DNA from: Thioalkalicoccus limnaeus
GTDB lineage: Bacteria > Pseudomonadota > Gammaproteobacteria > Chromatiales > Chromatiaceae
Assembly (NCBI RefSeq): GCF_041197575.1
Contig: NZ_JBDKXB010000001.1
Span: 258,928 to 322,927 of the forward strand
Length of the DNA: 64,000 bases
Direction: 5' to 3'
Shown: in pieces, positions 1 through 8,455 of the stretch
Layout of the letters: each line of letters begins with the position of its first letter
Position numbering within the stretch: the first letter of the stretch is position 1
Notes under the pieces: generated by a model
Told to the model about the DNA's origin: nothing
The model's input: the letters and a program-made list of their open reading frames with translations, nothing else
The model's database searches: none
Translations under genes and position numbers: made by a program

Positions 1-1187
1 GGCTCACGTTTCGTCAGCTTACGGTCCGGCGCCGCTTACAGCACCGTTTGGATCAGGTCCTCGCCCGCCTGCACCTGGTCGCGGGTTTGCTGATCGCGCT
101 GCTCAACCTCGATGAAGTGATTCGCATCATTCGCACCGAGGACGAGCCCAAGCCGGTGCTGATGGACCGCTTCGGGCTGACGGACCTCCAGGCCGACTAC
201 GTGCTCAACACGCGGTTGCGCCAGCTCGCGCGCCTCGAGGAGCTCAGGATCCGCGCCGAACAGGACGACCTGGCCGCCGAGCGCGACCGATTACAGCAAC
301 TCCTCGGGTCCGCCGCGGCCTTGAATCGATTGATCCGCCATGAGATCGCCGCAGATGCCGAACGCTTCGGAGACGCCCGCCGTGCCCCGCTCGTGCTCCG
401 TCCCGCGGCGGCGGCGATCGATGACAATGAGCTCGCGCCGGCCGAGCCGCTCACCGTCGTGCTGTCCGAGAAGGGTTGGGTACGCGCCGCGAAAGGTCAT
501 GACATCGATCCGGCCGGGCTCGGTTACCGGGGCGGGGATCGGTTTCTCGGCGCGGCCCGGGTCCGCAGCAGCCAGCCCGTCGTCTTCTTCGACTCCACCG
601 GGCGCAGCTATTCGCTGGCGGCGCATACGTTGCCCTCCGCGCGCGGTCAGGGCGAGCCGCTGACGGGTCGGCTCGATCCCCCGGCCGGCGCCCATTTCGT
701 CGCGGTGCTTGGCGACGAGCCGCAGCGCCGTTTCGTCATGGCCTCCGATGCGGGCTATGGCTTCCTCGCGCCGCTCGAGGCGCTGTATGCCAAACCGAAG
801 GCCGGCAAGGCGGTGCTGACCTTGCCGCCGGGCGCCCGGGTCTTGCCGCCAGCCGCGGTGGCGGATCCAACCACCGACCAAGTAGCGGTCGCCACCAACG
901 CGGGCCACCTGTTGGTCTTTGCGATCAGCGACCTGCCGGAGCTGTCACGCGGTAAGGGTAACAAGCTGATCGCGATTCCGGCCGCCCGACTCGCGGCGCG
1001 CGAGGAGTTCGTCGTGGCGGTTGCGGTACTGTCCGCGTGCGCCAGCCTGGTGATCCACTCGGGCAAACGGAGTTTTACGTTGAAACCAACCGATATCGCG
1101 CACTATCGGGGTGAGCGCGGACGGCGGGGAAGGCTGCTGCCGCGGGGTTTCCAGCGGGTCGATGGGCTGGCCGTCGGTGGGAGCTGA
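1..1187 (+). CDS. parC: DNA topoisomerase IV subunit A, C-terminal part (5' truncated by window edge)
   Basis: The reading frame is open from base 3 and ends with TGA at 1185-1187. The visible 394 residues run from the end of the breakage-reunion domain (VLARLHLVAGLLIALLNLDE, then IIRTEDEPKP and LDTRLRQLARLEE-like text) into the C-terminal beta-pinwheel that wraps DNA. This order and spacing match ParC rather than GyrA: the C-terminal part is short and lacks an obvious GyrA box. ParC with ParE forms topoisomerase IV, which decatenates daughter chromosomes. The catalytic tyrosine lies upstream of the window, so it cannot be checked. A TTG at 48 is only an internal codon, because homology continues upstream of it. 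No recognisable gene follows for about 220 bases. Confidence 0.93.
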   Translation, partial: LTFRQLTVRRRLQHRLDQVLARLHLVAGLLIALLNLDEVIRIIRTEDEPKPVLMDRFGLTDLQADYVLNTRLRQLARLEELRIRAEQDDLAAERDRLQQLLGSAAALNRLIRHEIAADAERFGDARRAPLVLRPAAAAIDDNELAPAEPLTVVLSEKGWVRAAKGHDIDPAGLGYRGGDRFLGAARVRSSQPVVFFDSTGRSYSLAAHTLPSARGQGEPLTGRLDPPAGAHFVAVLGDEPQRRFVMASDAGYGFLAPLEALYAKPKAGKAVLTLPPGARVLPPAAVADPTTDQVAVATNAGHLLVFAISDLPELSRGKGNKLIAIPAARLAAREEFVVAVAVLSACASLVIHSGKRSFTLKPTDIAHYRGERGRRGRLLPRGFQRVDGLAVGGS

Positions 1188-1410
1188 TCGCGGCCACGGG
1201 TCTGGCGACTTCGGCGTGTCATAGGCGTAGGAACGAGCGTGCTGCGATATTGAGGAGTGGTCGAGACTGGTGTAACCTCGCACCCAAGGGCGCCGGTGCG
1301 ATTACGCGATGATGGGTCTTCGATTTGGAGCTGGGATAAGGAGGTTGCCGGAACAGGGAGTCGCCGATCAACACCTCTCGTGGTCATCCATAGCGGGCGC
1401 GAGGAACGTT

Positions 1411-1938
1411 ATGAGATTGTGGCTACAGCAACTGAATGAACTGGAAGTCCCGTTTTGCCGCGCCTGGTCCTGCTCGATCGAGCGGCGCTGGGTGCACCGC
1501 CCGTTTGCGGTGGTCAGTCGCCTTGGCGACGGCGTCTTCTGGTATGGCCTGATCGCCGTGCTGATCCTGATCAAGGGTCGTGAGGGACTCGCGGTCGGGT
1601 TGCACATGCTGGCCACCAGCTTTGTCGCCTTGGTGCTCTACAAGTCGCTGAAACACGCGACACGCCGCGAGCGGCCTTGCCATTACGCGGTCGGCATCGT
1701 TCAGGGCGCGCCACTTCTCGATCGGTACAGCTTTCCATCGGGCCATACGTTGCAGGCGGTCGTGTTCACGACGGTCGCCGTGTTCTATTACCCCGGCCTC
1801 GCGCTGATCCTGGTTCCGTTCACCTTGCTGGTGGCCAGTTCGCGCATCGTCCTCGGTTTGCATTATCCGAGTGATGTGCTCGTGGCCAGCATTCTCGGGC
1901 TGACGCTGGGCTACACGAGCATCGTGGTGCTGCGCTGA
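1411..1938 (+). CDS. PAP2-family membrane phosphatase
   Basis: This 175-residue protein carries the three-part PAP2/acid phosphatase signature: KHATRRERP, PSGH and SRIVLGLHYPSD, which hold the substrate-binding Lys/Arg, the catalytic His and the nucleophilic His-Asp. Several hydrophobic segments surround them, as expected for an inner-membrane lipid phosphatase facing the periplasm. Family members dephosphorylate phosphatidylglycerol-phosphate, phosphatidate or undecaprenyl diphosphate; the sequence does not say which applies here. The ATG at 1411 is preferred because GAGGA lies 6-10 bases upstream; an in-frame start at 1309 would add 34 residues without family resemblance. The gene stands alone between parC and the convergent btuB-like gene. 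Confidence 0.85.
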   Translation: MRLWLQQLNELEVPFCRAWSCSIERRWVHRPFAVVSRLGDGVFWYGLIAVLILIKGREGLAVGLHMLATSFVALVLYKSLKHATRRERPCHYAVGIVQGAPLLDRYSFPSGHTLQAVVFTTVAVFYYPGLALILVPFTLLVASSRIVLGLHYPSDVLVASILGLTLGYTSIVVLR

Positions 1939-2062
1939 AACCATCGCATCTGCCGATCGACGGGCGGGCGCAGGCACCATAGCCCTGCACCCGCCGCCGA
2001 CGGTCAGCAGACCGGGCCATTCGACCCGGCCCGGGAATGCGCCGCGTGCACCCGCATCCGCG

Positions 2063-3913
2063 TCACGGGCCGTAGCGCAATGTGACGAACAGGCTCCGAC
2101 CCGGTTGCCGGTACCAGGCCGTCGTCTCATAGTCTTCGTCGAATAGATTCTCGAGGCGTCCCTGCAGTGCGAGCGACGGGGTGAATCGGTACTCGGCGCG
2201 CACATCGACCAAGGTGTAAGGGTCCAGCTTGACGGTATTGGCCAAGTCGTCGAAACGGCGACCGGCGAAGAACAGCGACCCGCCCACCTGCCACCGTCCG
2301 ACGCGGCGATCGAGGTCCAACGCGATGCTCTGTTCCGGCCGCCGGGGCAGTAGGTTTCCGTTGTTCGGGCTGGCTCCGCGGTTTCGGGCATCGAGCAGCG
2401 TCAGGTTCGCATTCAGATTCCAATCGTACACGCGTGTGGTGAGCAGTCCTTCGAGCCCGCGCAGGCGCGCACGGTCGATGTTCGCCGGAGCCCAGAGCAG
2501 GGCATCGTAGGCGATCAGGTCGTCGACATCGGTCTGATAGAGGTTGATGGCCCACTGCGTTGCCCGGTGGTCCCCGGACAGGCCGATCTCGAGGCTGCGG
2601 GATGTCTCGGGCTCGAGGTTCGGGTTGCCGAAGCCGGGGAAATAGAGCTCGTTGAAGGTCGGGGCCTTGAAGGCGGTGCCATAGGATGCCGCGAAACGCA
2701 GGCCGGCCGGCAACCTGTAGCCCCAGGCCAGGCTGCCGGTCGTTTCGCCGCCGAACTGCTGGTTTTCGTCGTGGCGGAGGCTGATCTGGGCGTTGCTGGC
2801 ACCGAATTGCCCCAAGTATTCGGCGAACACCCCGGTGTTGTCGCGGCTGTTTCGCGCGTAGGCGAGGGAACTGCCGACCTGGTCCTGTAGATAATCGACC
2901 CCGAGCACCGTCTGATGTCCGTCAGCGATCGCGATGTCGTGCTGCCACGCCAGGCTATCGCGTTGCGTCCGATAGCGGCTCGAGAACTGGTCCTCGAAGA
3001 AGATCCGGGATTCATCCCAAGCCCGCCCGGCCGACAGCGTCATCGTCCAACGCGCCACGGGTGTCAAAGCGATGCGTCCGCCGAGGACTTGTTGGCGATC
3101 CTTCGACTCGTCGCCGGCGAACAGGGATCCGTCGTACTCGTTCAGGCTGTCGGTTTGCAGCCATTGGACATCGAACCAGCCGAGCTCGCCGAAACGGTAA
3201 CCGGCGCGGGCATTGACCGCGGCATTGCGATAGCCGTCGCGGTCGGGGTCGTCGGCGCCGCAGCCGGCAAAGGGTGTCTCGCGCCCGCGGCAGGCATCGA
3301 AACCCTTGGTGTCCTCGAGACTGACGCCCAGATCGAACCACGCATCCTGCCCGCCGCCTGATAAACCACCCGAGATGCTCGCAGTATCGTATGAGCCGGC
3401 GCCGATGCTGAATCTCGGCGTCAGGGGTCCACCGCCTTCGCGGGTACCGCCTTCGCGGGTGAAGATCTGGATGACCCCGCCGATGGCTTCCGAACCATAG
3501 AGGCTCGAGCGTGGACCACGCACGACCTCGATGCGGTCGATGAACTCGATCGGGATCTGCTCGAAGGCCGTCGTGCCCAGCGTGGCCGAGCCGACCTTGA
3601 TGCCATCGATCAGCACCAGGATCTGATCGGATTCGCTGCCGCGGATGAAGACCGAGGTGGTCTTGCCCCGGCCCCCGTTGTTGGCCAGCGCGAGCCCGGG
3701 AACCCCGCGCAACGCATCGGGCAGGGAACGAATCTGGCGGCGCTCGAGGTCCGAGCGGGTGATGACCGTGACCGACGCCAGGGTCGCCTCGGCGGTCTGC
3801 GCCGTGCGCGTCGCGGTCACGATGATCGGATCCATCTCGGTGGCGGCCTGGGCCACGACGAGGGCCGGGATGACAACGAGCAGCCCGACGGCTGAAGGAA
3901 GGGTTGGATGCAT
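2063..3913 (-). CDS. btuB: TonB-dependent outer-membrane receptor, BtuB-like (cobalamin uptake)
   Basis: The 616-residue product (E. coli BtuB has 614) starts with a signal peptide, followed by a TonB box (IIVTATRT, about residues 30-37). The plug domain has the usual motifs (PDALRGVPGLAL, GRGKTTSVFIRG, IEVVRGPRSSLYGSEAIGG), and a 22-strand-type barrel ends in LFVTLRYGP. Such receptors import vitamin B12 across the outer membrane using TonB energy. The ATG at 3913 has AGGAG six bases upstream; the longer frame to 4111 runs through the riboswitch and is not real. The cobalamin riboswitch directly upstream strongly supports a B12-related substrate. The cytoplasmic-membrane transporter BtuCDF is not in this window. 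Confidence 0.92.
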   Translation of the reverse strand: MHPTLPSAVGLLVVIPALVVAQAATEMDPIIVTATRTAQTAEATLASVTVITRSDLERRQIRSLPDALRGVPGLALANNGGRGKTTSVFIRGSESDQILVLIDGIKVGSATLGTTAFEQIPIEFIDRIEVVRGPRSSLYGSEAIGGVIQIFTREGGTREGGGPLTPRFSIGAGSYDTASISGGLSGGGQDAWFDLGVSLEDTKGFDACRGRETPFAGCGADDPDRDGYRNAAVNARAGYRFGELGWFDVQWLQTDSLNEYDGSLFAGDESKDRQQVLGGRIALTPVARWTMTLSAGRAWDESRIFFEDQFSSRYRTQRDSLAWQHDIAIADGHQTVLGVDYLQDQVGSSLAYARNSRDNTGVFAEYLGQFGASNAQISLRHDENQQFGGETTGSLAWGYRLPAGLRFAASYGTAFKAPTFNELYFPGFGNPNLEPETSRSLEIGLSGDHRATQWAINLYQTDVDDLIAYDALLWAPANIDRARLRGLEGLLTTRVYDWNLNANLTLLDARNRGASPNNGNLLPRRPEQSIALDLDRRVGRWQVGGSLFFAGRRFDDLANTVKLDPYTLVDVRAEYRFTPSLALQGRLENLFDEDYETTAWYRQPGRSLFVTLRYGP

Positions 3914-4034
3914 TAGGATCTCCTCTGACCGTGCACACCCGCACGGCGGTTGCGGGCGGTCCGCGGAGGAGAAGCCTGACGCAGCGGGGACGGAGGATGA
4001 CCGGACGCAGCGCCGGCCATTGCCCACCGCAGGA

Positions 4035-4250
4035 CCGAGACAGCGCGACAGGCCGGTCTCCGGGCTTGCGGGGTGGAAAGCCGTAGCCTTCCCGGGACGG
4101 CGCCTTCCCATGTCGTATGGACACAGTGGCTCGAATGCCGTCCCTCATGACCCGCCTACCGTTGCGGGGGCAGCGCCGGCCTTGCGCAGCCATCGGGCTG
4201 CGCGCACCGGCTTCCCGTTCAACCCGACAAAAGGTCGGGGTACCTGTGGC
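4035..4250 (-). promoter_or_regulatory. Cobalamin riboswitch upstream of btuB
   Basis: On the minus strand the conserved cobalamin-aptamer blocks appear in the right order: ACAGGTACCCCGAC, GGGAAGCCGGTGCG, GCTGCCCCCGCAACGGTAGG, GAGCCACTG, GGGAAGGC, and the B12 box AAGCCCGGAGACCGGCC (about 4052-4068). This is the Rfam Cobalamin class with its typical spacing. About 120 nt separate the aptamer from the btuB start; that stretch contains GCAACCGCCGTGCGGGTG, which can fold and may form part of the expression platform. Binding of adenosylcobalamin would be expected to lower btuB expression. The edges are approximate. Confidence 0.93.
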
Positions 4251-4344
4251 GACGCCGGGCAGCCTAGCGGGAAGTCAGAGGCCCGTCAAATCGACATTCC
4301 GTGTCACGTCAGGGGCGATGGACGCTGATCCGGGCGCTTACTCG

Positions 4345-4698
4345 CTACGGGCGTTTCGGCGCGGTCAGTTCCGTGGCGGTTTTCAGCAGTGCCTTGCGGC
4401 CGCGGGCATCGGTCTGACGAAAACGAGCGAGCAGCGTCTGTTCCTGCTCGTCGAGAAAGGCTTCGTCGTCGAGGCACAGCAGGTAGGCCGCCGAGACGGT
4501 GCCGAGCGCCGCCGACAGGGCCTGCGCTTGCTCGAGACCCATGCGTCGGATGCCTTGCTCGTAATTGCTGATCCTGGATTTCGAGAGGCTTCCGGCGGTC
4601 CGCTCGGATAGCTGCATCAGCGAAAGCCCCTGGGCATGGCGCGCGGCGCGCAAGCGTTGACCGATACGCTGAGTCAGACCCTGTTCGGTGTTGGGCAT
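4345..4698 (-). CDS. XRE-family helix-turn-helix regulator
   Basis: This small protein (117 residues) has an N-terminal XRE/Cro-type helix-turn-helix at about residues 10-64 (IGQRLRAARHAQGLSLMQLS, then SKSRISNYEQGIRRMGLEQA), a pattern that recognises operator DNA. The C-terminal third (LCLDDEAFLDEQEQTLLARF) is helical and resembles phage-repressor-like regulators of about 115 residues. The start at 4698 has GGAGG eight bases upstream. It is read away from the carotenoid oxygenase gene and towards the riboswitch, with no partner in an operon. Its target is unknown; autoregulation is only a guess. Confidence 0.85.
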   Translation of the reverse strand: MPNTEQGLTQRIGQRLRAARHAQGLSLMQLSERTAGSLSKSRISNYEQGIRRMGLEQAQALSAALGTVSAAYLLCLDDEAFLDEQEQTLLARFRQTDARGRKALLKTATELTAPKRP

Positions 4699-5036
4699 AA
4701 ATGCTGCCTCCCGCGAGTATCGTCTGGTGGCGTTGGCGGAATCGATCCCAAACCTCGACTCGCCCGAGTGCCGTGTCAAGACAACGAGGCTCCATCGCGC
4801 CAACATCGGCATAGAGCGGACGCCCGGTCGGGCGAGACCTGGAGGCCGAGATCGGCAAAGTCACGCCGGCATCCTCGTCGCCGACCGCTGAACACGAAAC
4901 CGAGCGATGGGGCAAGAGTACAGCGGCGCCTGAAAGCTGTCTACAAGCGGCGTGTTCGGTGCCGGCTCCGCTCCCATCGATGATTTGTCGGCTAAGCCCT
5001 TGGTCTATCGATATACAAGGCGTGCGACCGAGCCGC
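4699..5036. other. Intergenic region, probable promoter of the XRE gene
   Basis: No protein-coding frame here looks real. On the minus strand a perfect -35-like TTGACA lies at 4774-4779, about 75 bases before the XRE start, but the match to a -10 box 17 bases further on is poor. Nothing else stands out. Confidence 0.3.
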
Positions 5037-6596
5037 CTACGGGAGGGCGGCAGCGAGGCGTCCGTGCATCGATGCCGGCGGCCTTTCGTCAACACTCTGT
5101 CCCTGGTGACCCCAGGTTTCGTCATGGCCGATCGGGAACGAGCTGCCTGATCGCCGCGCGACCCAACAGCCGTGAAGGCCAGGTGGCACCGCATGGGGTA
5201 ACCTGGCGGTGGCGACCGTGTGCAGATCCTCGGCGTCCAGAATCAGGAGTTCGGAGACGTCCTCGGTGGATCGGTAGACCAGCGTAAGGATCCAGCGCTC
5301 GCGCCCATCGTCGCCGGTGACGACGATCGGTTCGCCCGGGAGATCCCATCCGAAATCGCGGACGACGCGAGTGCCGGTGTCGGTATCGAGACGTTGCAGC
5401 GACGTCAAGACCGGGAGCGCCCTGTCGATGGGGGCGGTAAGGCTATAGATGAGCCGTCGGGGCTTGCCGAACGGGCTCGGTGCCACCCGCGGCAACTCGG
5501 CTTGGCCAGAACCGAGAGACCGACAGGTGACGGAGCCGCGCCGCGGATCGATGATCAAACGCTCCAGTCGCGGGAGGCTGCCGGGATCGGTATCCTCCAA
5601 GAAGCTCTGGACATCGGACAGCGGCGGATAGCGGCCATACCGGACCACATCGATGATGAGCGAGCCGTCATCGCCATCGAAGGACTGGGCGACATGAAAC
5701 ACGAAGCCCGGCTTGGTCGGGAAGATCCGAGGTGGCCCGCCATCGCGCGGCAACAGGAGGAGGCGCATCGGCCGGTCCGTGTTCAGTCGCAGCGCTGCGG
5801 CCGGTGGCGTGAGCCCGAGCAGCGCTGGCAGCGCCTCGAAATGAACCTGCGGGAGCAGAAAGGCGATCCATTCGCGGGTCACGGCGAGGTCGTGGACGAA
5901 ACTGAGTCGCTCGAGCGTCACGACGCGAGGCGGCGCCATCTGACCCTGGCCGTCGACATCATAGATCAGCAGACGGCTGGGATAACCGAACATCAGCCCA
6001 AAGGCGACCATGGCGCCGGTCTCGGGGTCGATCTTCGGGTGGGCGGTGAAGGGCATCAGTGGCGACAGTAGGCGTTCGAGCGGCGAGAAGGGGGTGCGCA
6101 ACCGCCCGCCGAAGTCTTCGGTCCCCAGAGTTTCCAACGTTACCGGGTCGAGTCGATGAGGTGGGCCCCCCTCCCATAGCGCCAGCAGACGACCACCCTG
6201 CCAGATCACATTGGTGTTGGCGGCATTCTTGAATCGCGCGCGCAGGAAATTCGGCGCTAGGCCGCCTGGCCGGTTGCCGCCGAAGGCGCGGTACAGGATC
6301 TGGCCGCTGCTCTCCTCGGCCCGAAACTCCGCCGTCCGCACGAAGCGGTTGCTATACCGGGCGGCCCCATCGCGCAGTGCGAGACGAACCAGATGACCGT
6401 CGCCATCGAACCAGTGGCCGTACCTGTGACCACCGCGTTCGAAGCGACCGGGACCGTTGCGGTACAGCACACCTTCGAGTTCGATCGGTACCTGGCCGTC
6501 CACCGCGAGCGGTCGATTGGTGTGTTCCTCGGTCACGGTGCGAAACGCCGCGTCGAGCGTGTGGCGCATGCGTAGTCGGTCGAAATCTGGCAGCAT
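5037..6596 (-). CDS. Carotenoid oxygenase (RPE65/apocarotenoid cleavage family)
   Basis: The 519-residue protein has the family fold signals and all four iron-binding histidines: His186 in TAHPKID, His235 in FVHDLAV, His301 in VFHVAQSFDGD, and the C-terminal one in PPGLHGCW. Members cleave carotenoid or apocarotenoid double bonds with O2, or in some bacteria cleave stilbenes. In a carotenoid-making phototroph the likely substrate is a carotenoid, but the exact bond cannot be told. After the usual family end (HGCWVA) about 40 extra residues follow, rich in Ser, Gly and His. The start at 6596 gives MLPDFDRL; a start at 6653 is possible. No crt gene is adjacent. Confidence 0.88.
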   Translation of the reverse strand: MLPDFDRLRMRHTLDAAFRTVTEEHTNRPLAVDGQVPIELEGVLYRNGPGRFERGGHRYGHWFDGDGHLVRLALRDGAARYSNRFVRTAEFRAEESSGQILYRAFGGNRPGGLAPNFLRARFKNAANTNVIWQGGRLLALWEGGPPHRLDPVTLETLGTEDFGGRLRTPFSPLERLLSPLMPFTAHPKIDPETGAMVAFGLMFGYPSRLLIYDVDGQGQMAPPRVVTLERLSFVHDLAVTREWIAFLLPQVHFEALPALLGLTPPAAALRLNTDRPMRLLLLPRDGGPPRIFPTKPGFVFHVAQSFDGDDGSLIIDVVRYGRYPPLSDVQSFLEDTDPGSLPRLERLIIDPRRGSVTCRSLGSGQAELPRVAPSPFGKPRRLIYSLTAPIDRALPVLTSLQRLDTDTGTRVVRDFGWDLPGEPIVVTGDDGRERWILTLVYRSTEDVSELLILDAEDLHTVATARLPHAVPPGLHGCWVARRSGSSFPIGHDETWGHQGQSVDERPPASMHGRLAAALP

Positions 6597-6832
6597 CGAT
6601 ACTTCCGGGCAGCAGGTGGTGCTTGACCGCGTCGGCGAATGGCCGCGGATCATCGTTCGAACTACGGGTCCTGGCCGGTCGCGTGATGCGCGGTGCCAAC
6701 CTTTGCGGCTCGTGACACCCGCTGTCGGATGTCACGCAGCCTTCGACCTTAACCCACCCGCGCTGCCAAGGAAACGCTGGAGAAATCAGCGTTTCTCCGC
6801 TGGCACCCGTTCCCGACCCCGGGCCTCGGGGG

Positions 6833-7735
6833 TCAGTCCAGCGTCAATGCGAGCACGCCGAACAGCATCACCAGGCAAGCGAGCAGCTTGCCGACGAGGT
6901 GCCCCTCGCGGAAGAAGAAGCCGCCGAGCAGGACCGCGAACAGCCCGGCGGTTCGCTTGACGGCCATTGCATAAGACGCGAGGGTCAAACTGAGCGCGAT
7001 CTGATCGGCGATACGCATCAATGCGAACAGCAACCCGAGCAATAGCAGCGGCCCGGCGACCTGGCGGACCGATGGCGACACGAGTTCGCGATAGAATCCC
7101 GGCTCGCGAACGCTGAACAAGATGAACAGGATCAACGGATTGACGACTGCGACCATGACCGCAAAAGACAAGGGGTCGCTCAACTGGATGCCGATACGCC
7201 CGAGCGTGCTCGCCGCGGCAAAGCACGCCGACGCGATCAGCGCATACCGGCTGCCGGGGTTGGTGATCAAGTGTTGCAGCGGTCGATACCAGCGATCCAG
7301 TCCTTGACCGGCGCTCAGCCAGTAGCTGCCGACCATCAACAGGGCGATTCCAAGAAAGCCCAGGGCACCCGGTAGGCTACCAATCAATAGCCACTCGAGC
7401 AGGATCACGAAACCGGGGGTCGAGGTCATGATCGGGCCGACCAGCGACACCTCGCTTTCGTGGATCGCGTAGTTCAGCGCCCAACCGCCCAACCCCGAGG
7501 CCAGTCCGCCGAGCAGGACCGCCATCAAGTACTCGGGGCTGGACAGCGGGAAGTCGTGATACCACAGAATCAGTGGCAGGGTCACCGCGAGGCTGGCAAG
7601 ATTGACGTAGATGGTCAGGACGGGCACCGGCAAGGTCAGGCTCAACCATTTCGTGGCGGCCATCCGCGACGCGTGGAAAAAGGCTGACAGCAGCGCGAAA
7701 ACGACCCACAGGTGGGCGTAAGGGGCAAAATCCAT
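6833..7735 (-). CDS. EamA-family (DMT) transporter
   Basis: This is a 300-residue membrane protein with about ten hydrophobic helices arranged as two repeats, the layout of the drug/metabolite transporter superfamily. Text such as LASGLGGWALNYAIHESEVS followed by LVGPIMTSTPGFVILLEWLL and GFLGIALLMVGSYWLSAG fits EamA domains. Substrates vary widely (amino acids, metabolites, drugs), so none is named. The ATG at 7735 is chosen over a TTG at 7759; neither has a clear ribosome site. It lies divergent from the hydrogenase-protease-like gene. Confidence 0.82.
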   Translation of the reverse strand: MDFAPYAHLWVVFALLSAFFHASRMAATKWLSLTLPVPVLTIYVNLASLAVTLPLILWYHDFPLSSPEYLMAVLLGGLASGLGGWALNYAIHESEVSLVGPIMTSTPGFVILLEWLLIGSLPGALGFLGIALLMVGSYWLSAGQGLDRWYRPLQHLITNPGSRYALIASACFAAASTLGRIGIQLSDPLSFAVMVAVVNPLILFILFSVREPGFYRELVSPSVRQVAGPLLLLGLLFALMRIADQIALSLTLASYAMAVKRTAGLFAVLLGGFFFREGHLVGKLLACLVMLFGVLALTLD

Positions 7736-7877
7736 TGTTCGTCGTTCGTGTCGATGCAATGCACGGCACCTGGCCGGCGACTCTGGGAAGGGGCACGCCG
7801 CCGGCTGTCGGCGCGATGATCGGCCGGCGAGGATTGCCGGCGGTCCGGTTCAACGATTCAATGGGGGAGGCCCCGAG

Positions 7878-8363
7878 TTGCCGACTTCGACCCTGATCCT
7901 CGGGCTTGGCAATATCCTGCTGTCGGATGAAGCCGTCGGCGCGGTCGTTGCGCGCCGCGTGCAGGAGCGCTGGCCGAATCGGCCAGGCTTTCACTACCTC
8001 GATGGCGGCACCCTGAGCTTTACGCTGGCCGAACCCATTGCATTGGCGGCGCGGCTGATCGTCGTCGACGCGGCGCGGATGGACTGTACCCCGGGGACCG
8101 TTCAGATCTTCGAGGGCGCCGCGATGGATCACCGGTTGCGCTACCATGGCCGCAGCGTGCATGAAATCAGTTTGGCCGATCTGCTGGATATGGCCCGGCT
8201 CACCGATACCTTGCCGATGCGCCGGGCACTGGTTGCCATTGAGCCGGCGCGGATCGATTGGGGCGACAGCCTCAGCCCAGCCGTTGCTGCGGCTGTCGAG
8301 GTCGCCGCGGCCCGCATCGACGAGCTGATCGCTGGCTGGGGCCAGGACGACGAGCCAAGTTGA
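7878..8363 (+). CDS. Hydrogenase maturation endopeptidase (HyaD/HybD family)
   Basis: The 161-residue protein starts with LILGLGNILLSDEAVG, then YLDGGTLSF, IVVDAARMD, and HEISLADLL. These blocks contain the Glu, Asp and His that bind nickel in HybD-type proteases. The family cuts the C-terminal tail off the large subunit of NiFe hydrogenase after nickel is inserted. The TTG start at 7878 is supported by GGGGGAGG ending eight bases before it; the ATG at 7861 is out of frame. No hydrogenase structural or hyp gene is in this window, so the gene is an orphan here and its substrate must be encoded elsewhere. Confidence 0.88.
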   Translation: MPTSTLILGLGNILLSDEAVGAVVARRVQERWPNRPGFHYLDGGTLSFTLAEPIALAARLIVVDAARMDCTPGTVQIFEGAAMDHRLRYHGRSVHEISLADLLDMARLTDTLPMRRALVAIEPARIDWGDSLSPAVAAAVEVAAARIDELIAGWGQDDEPS

Positions 8364-8455
8364 GGCGCCTGTCAGGAAGGCCGTTGGCGATCGGTCGCTC
8401 CGGCCGAAGGCGCCGTCGAACGGCGCGTTGGCGCAGGCGTTCTGGTGCGGGTTCG

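Noticed and set aside
1279..1300. Hairpin CGCACC/GGTGCG after parC as a rho-independent terminator
   Set aside because: No T-run follows it, and the loop is ten bases long.
3914..4111. N-terminal extension of the BtuB-like receptor
   Set aside because: It runs through the riboswitch and lacks a signal peptide; the ATG at 3913 has a good ribosome site and gives the normal length.
4304..5194. 296-codon frame overlapping the XRE gene
   Set aside because: No domain; the XRE frame has a proper start, ribosome site and clear helix-turn-helix.
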